Program-made: the position numbers and the translations under genes
The notes under the pieces: generated by a model
The model's input: only the letters and a program-made list of their open reading frames with translations
Database searches by the model: none
Told to the model about the DNA's origin: nothing
Origin: an uncultured Caulobacterales bacterium
GTDB lineage: Bacteria > Pseudomonadota > Alphaproteobacteria > Caulobacterales > Caulobacteraceae
NCBI GenBank assembly: GCA_903889785.1
Contig: CAISYT010000008.1
Coordinates: 1 to 6,711, forward strand
DNA length: 6,711 nucleotides
Direction: 5' to 3'
In this document: piece after piece, positions 1 to 5,953 of the stretch
How positions within the stretch are numbered: position 1 is the stretch's first letter
Layout of the letters: each line of letters starts with the position of its first letter

Positions 1-37
1 ACCCCGGCATCCGAAATGAGGGTGACTTGCAACGATC

Positions 38-559
38 ATGGCTGGCGTCTATGGCACGTCGGTGATCCCCAAGCCTGCTCTTCTTGCCATTACCCTGCTC
101 GGCCTGACCGGCTCGCCGGCGTTCGCCCGTAGCTATAATCTGCGCGATATCGAGGTGGTTGATCCTTGGAGCCGACCAGCACCCGCGGGCGCGACGGCCG
201 TTGGCTACATGGTTCTGACCAACCACGGCAAGGGGCCGGTGTCGCTGCTTTCGGCCAATACCACGGCTGCCAAGGCGATCAGTTTGCATCAGACGACGGT
301 GGCGGCCGGTGTCGCGACTATGGCGACCCTGCCAAAGGGCATCGTTATCCCCTCAGGCGGTTCCGTTTCCCTGTCGCCAGGCGGGTATCATATGATGTTG
401 GAGAAGACTGTCGGGCCATTGTCGCCGGGCGGATCAGTCCCTGTGACTCTTGTTTTTTCAGGCGGAAAAAATCTGCGTATTGACCTTGAGGTCCGCACCG
501 GAACGGGTGTGGCAAGCCCAGCTGACGCCATGGCGGGTATGTCCAGGATGAACCACTAG
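38..559 (+). CDS. Periplasmic copper chaperone, PCu(A)C family (DUF461)
   Basis: A 173-residue exported protein of the PCu(A)C family, which binds Cu(I) in the periplasm and delivers it to cytochrome c oxidase, often together with a SCO protein. Residues about 10-30 form a hydrophobic signal peptide ending in SPAFA, with likely cleavage before R31. The mature part is a small beta-rich domain with the family's metal ligands in order: H84, M95, H118 and M120 (H-X10-M-X22-H-X-M, close to the published H(M)X10MX21HXM pattern). The segment IVIPSGGSVSLSPGGYHMML is typical of the family. The tail (165-173, MAGMSRMNH) adds three Met and a His that could also bind copper. The ATG at 38 is chosen because an in-frame TGA lies at 23-25; its only Shine-Dalgarno-like sequence (GAGGG, 18-22) is rather distant at 15 nt. 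A GTG at 62 would also leave a usable signal peptide. The upstream neighbour is outside the window. Confidence 0.92.
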   Translation: MAGVYGTSVIPKPALLAITLLGLTGSPAFARSYNLRDIEVVDPWSRPAPAGATAVGYMVLTNHGKGPVSLLSANTTAAKAISLHQTTVAAGVATMATLPKGIVIPSGGSVSLSPGGYHMMLEKTVGPLSPGGSVPVTLVFSGGKNLRIDLEVRTGTGVASPADAMAGMSRMNH

Positions 560-566
560 GCTAATT

Positions 567-588
567 TTTGACTTTAATGTCAAATTTT
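567..588 (+). terminator. Weak AT-rich hairpin after the copper chaperone gene
   Basis: TTTGAC (567-572) pairs with GTCAAA (579-584) across a 6-nt loop, and is followed by TTTT at 585-588. It starts 7 nt after the chaperone stop codon. The position and T run fit an intrinsic terminator, but the 6-bp AT-rich stem is weak, so function is uncertain. Confidence 0.35.
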
Positions 589-623
589 GTGCTTGCAGTA
601 ATTCCAGGCACCTGAAAAGCCAA

Positions 624-652
624 ACCCGTCGCGAGGGATACTCGCGACGGGT
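624..652 (-). terminator. Perfect 12-bp GC-rich hairpin, possible second terminator
   Basis: ACCCGTCGCGAG (624-635) and CTCGCGACGGGT (641-652) are exact reverse complements around the 5-nt loop GGATA. Read on the minus strand, the stem is followed by TTGGCTTTTC, a T-rich but interrupted tail, so it could be a back-up terminator for hisG read-through or the end of a minus-strand small RNA. On the plus strand the nearest T run (TTTTT, 666-670) is 13 nt past the stem, too far for a classical terminator. The pairing is certain; its role is inferred. Confidence 0.5.
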
Positions 653-683
653 CCGGCTGATGTCGTTTTTCGATCGATAAGCG

Positions 684-732
684 GGCGTTTCCTCCCCGAA
701 ACGCCGAGAGCCTAGGTTCTTCTGCGGGAACC
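684..732. repeat. Two further inverted repeats (stem-loops)
   Basis: GGCGTTTC (684-691) pairs exactly with GAAACGCC (698-705) around CTCCCC. Nine nucleotides on, GGTTC (715-719) pairs with GAACC (728-732) around an 8-nt loop. Neither is followed by a T run on either strand. Together with the stem at 624-652 they make three hairpins in about 110 nt, as in a structured RNA or a spaced repeat. No function can be assigned from the sequence. Confidence 0.5.
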
Positions 733-854
733 CTTGATCTCCTGTATTCGAGAGAGCGGCAAACAGTCGTCAGAGTCAACGGCACGTTACGATCGAGTGG
801 CAAAAATAAGGCTTGGTTTTGACGCTTCCGTCGAGGATGTGGCGCATAGGTCGC

Positions 855-897
855 AAAAAGCCGTATTTTTTTGACTCTTGGTTCAAAAAACACGGCT
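855..897 (-). terminator. Rho-independent terminator of the pgi-hisS-hisZ-hisG operon
   Basis: On the minus strand, 11 nt after the hisG stop, AGCCGTGTTTTTT (897-885) pairs with AAAAAATACGGCT (871-859). That is six GC-rich pairs, one G-U wobble (891/865) and six A-U pairs, with a loop of about 13 nt and an immediate TTTT tail (858-855). Stem, position and U tract all fit an intrinsic terminator. On the plus strand the stem is followed by GAGGCCC, so it is not expected to terminate efficiently in that direction. Confidence 0.85.
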
Positions 898-908
898 GAG
901 GCCCTAAC

Positions 909-1631
909 TTAGCGACTTTCCAGGGTTGAGGGGGCGACACCAAGTCGGTCGAGAATCAGCGTGGCCGTCCGCCGCTGTGCCGTCGTCCATGGCGTGCTCT
1001 TGCTGATCGCCAGATTGAACTGGCTTTGCAGGATAACCCCGTCGTCGAGGATCTTCAGCCCGTTCGCTTTCAGGGTCACGCCGGTTGTGGTGATATCGAC
1101 AATCAGTTCAGCCAGGCCCTGGGCCGGTGCACCCTCAGTCGCGCCGTCGGAGGCGACGATGCGATAATCCCCCACGCCCTTCGCCGCGAAGAAGCTTCGA
1201 GTTAGGTTCAGATATTTGGTGGCCACGCGCATGCGTCCGCCGGTGCGTGCCAGATAGGCGTGGGCCACGTCGTCGATGTCGTCCATGGTTGAGACGTCGA
1301 TCCAGGCCGCCGGCGCGGCGACGACGACATCGGCATGTCCAAATCCAAGGGCTTGCACCAGAGCCACGCGAGCGAAGGCCGCGTCACCACGTTCGCGCAG
1401 CAAGTCCTCGCCCGTGACGCCCATGTGCACCTCGCCGGCGTCGAGCGCCGCGGCAATATTCCCGGCCGACAACAGCCGCACGTCCAGCCCGTCGACCCCC
1501 TCGATCAGGGCGTTGTAGCCGCGCTGTCCGCCGGCGGCCTTGACCGTCAGTCCGGCCTTGGACAGCCAGGCATCAGTCTGCTCCTTGGGTCGGCCCTTTG
1601 AGGGCAGAGCCAGTATGAGCGGCGCACTCAT
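909..1631 (-). CDS. hisG: ATP phosphoribosyltransferase, short form (HisG-S)
   Basis: Catalyses the first committed step of histidine biosynthesis in the cytoplasm: ATP + PRPP gives phosphoribosyl-ATP and pyrophosphate (EC 2.4.2.17). At 240 residues it is the short form, which lacks the C-terminal histidine-binding regulatory domain of long HisG and works with HisZ. Visible motifs are LPSKGR (9-14), GVTGEDLL (71-78), the RVATKYLNLTRSFF segment (135-148) and the PRPP-binding signature E166-x5-G-x-A-x2-I-x-D-x3-TGVTL (166-187), preceded by DGAT. The ATG at 1631 shares one base with the hisZ stop (TAATG). A good Shine-Dalgarno GGAG (plus positions 1639-1642) sits 7 nt upstream inside hisZ, so translation is probably coupled to hisZ. 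It is the last gene of the operon, with the terminator just beyond. Confidence 0.96.
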   Translation of the reverse strand: MSAPLILALPSKGRPKEQTDAWLSKAGLTVKAAGGQRGYNALIEGVDGLDVRLLSAGNIAAALDAGEVHMGVTGEDLLRERGDAAFARVALVQALGFGHADVVVAAPAAWIDVSTMDDIDDVAHAYLARTGGRMRVATKYLNLTRSFFAAKGVGDYRIVASDGATEGAPAQGLAELIVDITTTGVTLKANGLKILDDGVILQSQFNLAISKSTPWTTAQRRTATLILDRLGVAPSTLESR

Positions 1632-2755
1632 TACAGCGCTCCGTTCCAGGCCCGGTATGGGCGGACCATACAGCCAACAGCGCGGCTCGCCTTGCCCGAT
1701 AGTTGCGCCAGGAGGGCATCATACCGCCCGCCTGCGGCAACCGTCAGTCCGTCGCCGAGGGCGGCACTGGTGATCTCGAATACAAAGCCGTCATAGTAGG
1801 TGAAGGGCCCGCCGAAGCTGGCGTCAAAACGGATCCGGTCGGCCGGAACACCGGCCTTGACCAAGGCATCGAGCATGAACCCCGAGGCCCCCATCTTCTG
1901 CTCGGTTGCGTCGCCACGGACCAGGTCGCGCACGGCGGCGCGCACCGCGCCTGGATCCCCAACCAGAGAAAGGTAGGTCTGAATATACTCCACCTGAGCC
2001 CGTGCCAGACAGGGCGCGCTTGCCTCTTGCGTCAGGGCGATCAGACGGTCAGCAATTTCGCTGGCAGTGCGCCCACCCACGGGCTCCAGCCCTTCGTCGG
2101 CCCAGCGCTTTTCGATCGCCTCGGCGGCGCGGCGCGTGGCCTGGCCGGCCAGGGCCGCGGCAATGCGGCCAGCGTCTGGATTGCGGGTGGCGGCGCGAGC
2201 AAGCTCGGCCTTTAGCCGCTGCGGCCGCGTGAAGGCGCGGCGCAGGCGGGTGGCGATGATCTCGGGCGTACCGATATCCTCCAGGAACGCCGCGAATAGG
2301 CCCACGTCTCCAATGCGAAGGGAGAGATCGATGCGCCCACCGGCCATGGCGGATTTCCAGGCCAGGCCTGCCATCTGGGACTCGGCATTCTCGCCGCCGC
2401 CGAACGATTCCATGCCAATCTGTAGGAATTCCGAGGGGTGACCCTTGCTGCCTGAAGCGGGCGGCATGCGGAAGGCCTGCCCCTGGTAATAGTAGTGCCG
2501 CTCCAACGCGTCGCCCTCCGCCTCGTCTACATAGGCACGGGCAACAGGGATGGTGAAGTCGGGGCGCAGGCAAGCCTCGGCCCCGTTCTCGCCCTGAACC
2601 ACGAACAGCCGCTCGCGCATGGCCTCGCCCGAGAGGTCTAGCAGCAGGTTCAGCGGTTGGATCACAGCAGGATCGATCTGCTCTGGCGGACCCACCAGGA
2701 AGGGCGCGCGGATCCGATCCAGCACGCTTTCCGGCACGCGTGGCTCGGAACGCAT
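1631..2755 (-). CDS. hisZ: ATP phosphoribosyltransferase regulatory subunit (HisZ)
   Basis: A 374-residue class II aminoacyl-tRNA-synthetase-like protein that pairs with short HisG, activating it and providing histidine feedback sensing; in studied species they form a hetero-octamer. The HisRS-like fold is visible: LRPDFTIPVAR (63-73), a motif-2-like stretch YYYQGQAFRMPP (88-99) with HPSEFLQIGMESFG (106-119), and AAGGRYDALL (340-349), a motif-3-region signature. Two differences argue it is not a tRNA synthetase. The HisS RGLEYY segment aligns here with GPFTYY, so the catalytic arginine (HisS R301) is G316. The protein also ends soon after motif 3, without the roughly 100-residue anticodon-binding domain. 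It begins 3 nt after the hisS stop (TAGATCATG) with a weak ribosome binding site, consistent with translation following on from hisS. Confidence 0.94.
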   Translation of the reverse strand: MRSEPRVPESVLDRIRAPFLVGPPEQIDPAVIQPLNLLLDLSGEAMRERLFVVQGENGAEACLRPDFTIPVARAYVDEAEGDALERHYYYQGQAFRMPPASGSKGHPSEFLQIGMESFGGGENAESQMAGLAWKSAMAGGRIDLSLRIGDVGLFAAFLEDIGTPEIIATRLRRAFTRPQRLKAELARAATRNPDAGRIAAALAGQATRRAAEAIEKRWADEGLEPVGGRTASEIADRLIALTQEASAPCLARAQVEYIQTYLSLVGDPGAVRAAVRDLVRGDATEQKMGASGFMLDALVKAGVPADRIRFDASFGGPFTYYDGFVFEITSAALGDGLTVAAGGRYDALLAQLSGKASRAVGCMVRPYRAWNGAL

Positions 2756-2758
2756 GAT

Positions 2759-4234
2759 CTAGTGACCCAGTATGGCGCGCACAGACGCGACCAGTGCGCT
2801 GCGCGGCACGGTGATCTGGCCAGGACGCTCGGACTTCCATGCGGAGTTGTCCTTGACGCCCTCGGCCAGCTCGCGGCCCAGGTCGAGGTCCTTCAGGGTT
2901 ACGGTCCCGGCGGCTATCTCGTCTCCACCCAGCATGATGGCGGCGGGCGATAGCCGACGGTCAGCGTATTTCATCTGCGCCTTCATGCCCGACGATCCAA
3001 GATACACCTCGGCGGCGATCCCTGCGGCACGCAGCTCGGCGGCCACGGCGAAATAATGCGGCATATCGTCGGCGTTAAAGGCGATGACGACAATTGGACC
3101 GCGCAAGCGTTCCTGCCCAGCCGCCCCGGCTGCCTCTAGCGCCGCAGCCAGACGCGAAACGCCAAACGAGAAGCCGGTGGCCGGAACCTTCTCGCCGGTG
3201 AAACGTGCCACCAGATCGTCATAGCGCCCGCCGCCGCCCACCGAGCCGAAGCGCACCGGCTTACCCTTATCATCGACGGTGGGAATTTGCAGATCCGCCT
3301 CGAAGACCACGCCCGTGTAGTATTCTAGCCCGCGTACAATACTGGGGTCAAAGCGCGCGCGGTCAGACCCAACCCCCAGCGCTTTCAACGCATGATCGAT
3401 CTGGCCTAGTTCCGTCAGCCCTTCGGCGAAGGCGTCTGAACCGCCAATACCACTGAGCCAGTTCAGCGTCTCTCCGCGATCATCCGCCGGAGCGCTGAGC
3501 AGTTTGAGGATCGCGTCGATGGCGGCAGTGCCCAGATTAGCGCCCTTGGTGAAGTCGCCGGACTCGTCCAGACGACCCACCCCAAGCAGTTCCTTGACCC
3601 CTTGCAAACCCAGGCGGTCCAGCTTGTCCATGGCGCGCAAGGCGATCAGCTTCTGCGCCGGCGCGGTGACGCCCACACCCACCAACAGGCCGTCCAGCAG
3701 CTTGCGGTTGGAAACCTTGATGACCGCCCGGCCCTGGCTCAGGCCGACGGCTTCCAAACCCTCGGCGGCCATGGCGATGATCTCAGCATCGGCTTCCGGC
3801 CGGTTCGATCCCACTGTGTCGGCGTCGCACTGGGTGAACTGGCGGAAGCGGGCGGGGCCGGGCTTTTCATTGCGCCAAACCGGTCCGAACGCATAACGGC
3901 GAAATGGCTTGGGCAAGGTCTCCCAGTTCTGGGCCGCAAACCGGGCCAGCGGGGCAGTCAGATCATAGCGTAGCGCCATCCACTGGTCGTCGTCGTCCTG
4001 GAGGGCGAATACACCCTCGTTGGGACGTTCCGCGTCGGGCAGGAACTTGCCCAATGCATCGGCATATTCGAAGACACCGGTATCGAGCAGTTCGAAGCCG
4101 TAGCGCTCGTAGACGGCGGAAACGGCGGTCAGGATGCGCCGCTCGGCGGCCAAGTCGCGCGCACGTCGGTCCACGAACCCGCGCGGGTTGCGAGCTTCTG
4201 GGCGGAAATCTGTATCGTCTGGCGCGTCGATCAT
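2759..4234 (-). CDS. hisS: Histidyl-tRNA synthetase, alphaproteobacterial type
   Basis: Charges tRNA-His with histidine (EC 6.1.1.21) in the cytoplasm. The 491 residues show a class II catalytic core with RYDLTAPLARF (89-99), motif 2 (FGPVWRNEKPGPARFRQF, 116-133), the histidine-binding segment RGLEYYTGVVFE (301-312), GGGGRYDDL (333-341) and motif 3 ATGFSFGVSRL (352-362). About residues 378-491 form the C-terminal anticodon-binding domain. The motif 2 loop RNEKPGPARF differs from the usual bacterial RYERPQxGRY type and matches the divergent group found in many alphaproteobacteria, whose tRNA-His lacks the extra G-1. Residue A128 replaces the usual Gly of the GRFRQF motif. The start at 4234 lies 35 nt after the pgi stop. 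The spacer has no clear Shine-Dalgarno, no His-codon leader peptide and only a tiny CCGCTAAGCGG hairpin. Confidence 0.97.
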   Translation of the reverse strand: MIDAPDDTDFRPEARNPRGFVDRRARDLAAERRILTAVSAVYERYGFELLDTGVFEYADALGKFLPDAERPNEGVFALQDDDDQWMALRYDLTAPLARFAAQNWETLPKPFRRYAFGPVWRNEKPGPARFRQFTQCDADTVGSNRPEADAEIIAMAAEGLEAVGLSQGRAVIKVSNRKLLDGLLVGVGVTAPAQKLIALRAMDKLDRLGLQGVKELLGVGRLDESGDFTKGANLGTAAIDAILKLLSAPADDRGETLNWLSGIGGSDAFAEGLTELGQIDHALKALGVGSDRARFDPSIVRGLEYYTGVVFEADLQIPTVDDKGKPVRFGSVGGGGRYDDLVARFTGEKVPATGFSFGVSRLAAALEAAGAAGQERLRGPIVVIAFNADDMPHYFAVAAELRAAGIAAEVYLGSSGMKAQMKYADRRLSPAAIMLGGDEIAAGTVTLKDLDLGRELAEGVKDNSAWKSERPGQITVPRSALVASVRAILGH

Positions 4235-4269
4235 GTGACGCGCCGCTTAGCGGATAAAGGGCTCAGGCG

Positions 4270-5835
4270 CTAGTTTTTCAGCCGGTTGATCAGCGCTGCG
4301 GTCGAGGGATCGTGCGGCTTCGACCCCCGGCCCACTAAGTCTTCGAGGATGGCGTTGGCCATTTCCTTGCCCAGTTCTACGCCCCATTGGTCAAAGCTGT
4401 TGATGCCCCAGACCACGCCCTCGACGAAGGTTTTGTGTTCATAGAGGGTGATCAGGGCCCCCAGGCTGTGCGGATCGAGGCGGGGCAGCAGGATCAACCC
4501 CGAGGGTCTATCACCATCGAAAGTTCGCGGGGCCCTCGGCGGATTTTTGCGCCCGACCATTAAGGCCTCGGCCTGCGCGAGGACATTGGACAGCAACTTG
4601 TCGTGCATGCCGCCAGGGCCTTCGTCCGTCGCGGCCATGGCGACGAACTCGGTCGGGACGATGTCGGTCCCTTGGTGCATGGCCTGGAAATAGGCGTGCT
4701 GAACATTGCTGCCCTCACCGCCAAAGACCACCGGCGCTGTAGCGTGACCCACGCGCGCGCCATCCAGCCCAATCGACTTGCCGTTCGATTCCATTTCCAG
4801 CTGTTGCAGGAAGGCCGGCAAGCGGCGCAGCCGGTAGGCATAGGGCACCACCGAGCGCGCGCCGCGTCCAAGGCCATTGCGGTTGTAAATCTGCGCCAGG
4901 GCCAAAAGGACGGGGGCGTTACGCTCGAACGGTGCGGTTTGGAAATGTTCGTCCATGGCGGCGGCACCGGCTAAGAACTGGCTAAAGACCTCCCAGCCCA
5001 GCGCGATGGCGCACGACAGGCTGACCGACGACCAGAGCGAATAGCGTCCTCCCACCCAGTCCCAGAAGCCAAACACGCGCGCGTCGGCCACACCGAAAGC
5101 GGCCGTCTTGTCGAGCGCGGTCGAGACCGCAGCTAGGTGTTTGCTCACACCTGCTTCGCCAACAGCGGCGGCCAGCCAGGCCCGGGCGGCCGTGGCATTG
5201 GCGAGGGTTTCCTGCGTGGTGAAGGTCTTTGAGACCACAATCACAAGCGTGCGGGCCGGATCGAGCTCTGCCGCGGCCTGCGCAAAATCGCCGCCGTCTA
5301 CGTTGGCCAAGAAGCGCACACCGATCTGAGGTTTCAGCGGCTTGAGGCCGTCCCACAGCAGTCGGGGCCCGAGGTCCGATCCGCCGATGCCGATGTGCAG
5401 GATACTGGTGAAGGGCGCGCCATCGACAGCGGCGATCTGGCCGCTGCGGATGCCGTTGGCAAAGCCTGCCATGCGCTGACGCATCGCCTCGACATCGGCC
5501 ATCACGCTCTTGCCTTGAGCCATGAAGGTCGCAGTTGCCGGGGCTCTGAGCGCCATGTGCAGGGCAGGCCGCCCCTCTGAGGTGTTGATCGCCTCGCCGC
5601 CAAACAGGCGTCGGCGCGCGTCGTCCAGACCGGCTGCCTTGGCCAAGGCCAGGGCGGCGTCCAGCCCAGCCAGGCTCCAGGCCTGTTTGGAAAGGTCGAT
5701 GCCTAGGCCCGCGGCATCGAGGGTCAGCCGCCCCATCCGGGCGGCCTCAGCTTTAAACCGGTCTTCAATGCGCACGGCGCGGTCGGCTTGTGCTGCGACC
5801 TCAAGGGTGCTCCAGGCGGCGGCGAGATCATCCAT
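4270..5835 (-). CDS. pgi: Glucose-6-phosphate isomerase
   Basis: Interconverts glucose 6-phosphate and fructose 6-phosphate (EC 5.3.1.9), linking glycolysis/gluconeogenesis to the pentose phosphate and Entner-Doudoroff routes. The 521 residues are slightly short of the usual 540-550, but the protein is complete. Visible landmarks are NTSEGRPALHMALR (84-97), the first SIS domain start IGIGGSDLGPR (148-158), SKTFTTQET (202-210), family signature 1 VGGRYSLWSSVSL (261-273), the catalytic Glu in QLEMESNGKS (E349), the catalytic His in GSNVQHAYFQAMHQGT (H380), and signature 2 ending in FDQWGVELGK (catalytic K490). The ATG at 5835 has GGAG 10 nt upstream. It is the first gene of the apparent pgi-hisS-hisZ-hisG block and is divergent from the gene at 5954. 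Confidence 0.98.
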   Translation of the reverse strand: MDDLAAAWSTLEVAAQADRAVRIEDRFKAEAARMGRLTLDAAGLGIDLSKQAWSLAGLDAALALAKAAGLDDARRRLFGGEAINTSEGRPALHMALRAPATATFMAQGKSVMADVEAMRQRMAGFANGIRSGQIAAVDGAPFTSILHIGIGGSDLGPRLLWDGLKPLKPQIGVRFLANVDGGDFAQAAAELDPARTLVIVVSKTFTTQETLANATAARAWLAAAVGEAGVSKHLAAVSTALDKTAAFGVADARVFGFWDWVGGRYSLWSSVSLSCAIALGWEVFSQFLAGAAAMDEHFQTAPFERNAPVLLALAQIYNRNGLGRGARSVVPYAYRLRRLPAFLQQLEMESNGKSIGLDGARVGHATAPVVFGGEGSNVQHAYFQAMHQGTDIVPTEFVAMAATDEGPGGMHDKLLSNVLAQAEALMVGRKNPPRAPRTFDGDRPSGLILLPRLDPHSLGALITLYEHKTFVEGVVWGINSFDQWGVELGKEMANAILEDLVGRGSKPHDPSTAALINRLKN

Positions 5836-5880
5836 GGTCGCTAAACTCCGCAGCGAGAACTCGGCTTTAGCCCAACGTGG

Positions 5881-5908
5881 TTAACAGCGCGTTCACCACC
5901 CATAGACT
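5881..5908 (+). promoter_or_regulatory. Candidate sigma70-type promoter for the 5954 gene
   Basis: TTAACA (5881-5886, five of six matches to TTGACA), a 16-nt spacer, then TAGACT (5903-5908, four of six matches to TATAAT). This would start transcription near 5915 and leave a leader of roughly 40 nt before the ATG at 5954. It is a pattern match only. Confidence 0.35.
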
Positions 5909-5941
5909 ACGCCAGAAGCCGTTATCGCACACCGATTTCAT

Positions 5942-5946
5942 GAGGA
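5942..5946 (+). promoter_or_regulatory. Ribosome binding site that supports the 5954 start
   Basis: GAGGA lies 7 nt upstream of the ATG at 5954, an ideal Shine-Dalgarno sequence and spacing. It supports translation of this unrecognised reading frame on the plus strand and picks this ATG over the in-frame ATGs at 5993 and 6002. Confidence 0.7.
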
Positions 5947-5953
5947 TCTGGCC

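Larger units (their letters stand above)
560..908. other. Non-coding gap between convergent genes, rich in stem-loops
   Basis: About 350 nt between the copper chaperone stop and the hisG stop. It is less GC-rich than the flanking genes and has runs of A and T. The only long reading frame (minus strand, 893 to 561) starts inside the hisG terminator, is very arginine-rich, resembles no family I know and shows no good ribosome binding site, so I treat the gap as non-coding. It contains a hisG terminator (855-897), a perfect 12-bp stem (624-635/641-652), an 8-bp stem (684-691/698-705), a 5-bp stem (715-719/728-732) and a weak AT-rich stem beside the chaperone stop (567-584). I recognise no tRNA, tmRNA, SRP, RNase P or riboswitch motif. 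Confidence 0.7.
5836..5953. other. Divergent promoter region between pgi and the 162-residue protein gene
   Basis: This 118-nt gap must hold control signals for both directions. Towards the plus-strand gene there is a candidate promoter (5881-5908). Towards pgi, the minus strand has GCTAAAGC (plus positions 5864-5871), one base off the Caulobacter housekeeping -10 pattern GCTANAWC, but I find no matching -35. The sequence GTTAAC (5880-5885) is a palindrome and on the minus strand reads TTAACCA, like a CtrA half site; a second half site at the usual 7-nt spacing is absent. Confidence 0.45.

Noticed and set aside
1..65. Possible tail of an upstream gene (frames ending at TGA 17-19 or TGA 63-65)
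   Set aside because: Only 5 to 20 codons are visible in either frame and neither resembles a known C-terminus, for instance of a SCO protein that might be expected beside a PCu(A)C gene.
881..891. GGTTCAAAAAA as a tRNA T-loop
   Set aside because: No matching acceptor or anticodon stem is present; the sequence is part of the hisG terminator hairpin.
561..893. Minus-strand 110-codon reading frame in the gap after hisG
   Set aside because: Its start lies inside the hisG terminator stem, the product is very Arg-rich with no recognisable domain, it spans several stem-loops and it has no clear ribosome binding site.
837..899. Short plus-strand frame MWRIGRKKPYFFDSWFKKHG
   Set aside because: Twenty residues that look protein-like, but the frame runs through the hisG terminator whose A and T runs explain the Phe/Lys content, and the only purine-rich stretch is directly next to the ATG with no spacing.
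2049..2840. Long minus-strand reading frame of 263 codons overlapping hisZ
   Set aside because: It is an out-of-frame shadow of the well-supported hisZ and the end of hisS, with Arg/Pro/Ala-rich low-complexity content typical of GC-rich DNA.
4235..4269. Attenuator or T-box-like control before hisS
   Set aside because: The gap is only 35 nt, has no His-codon run and only a 4-5 bp hairpin without a T tract.
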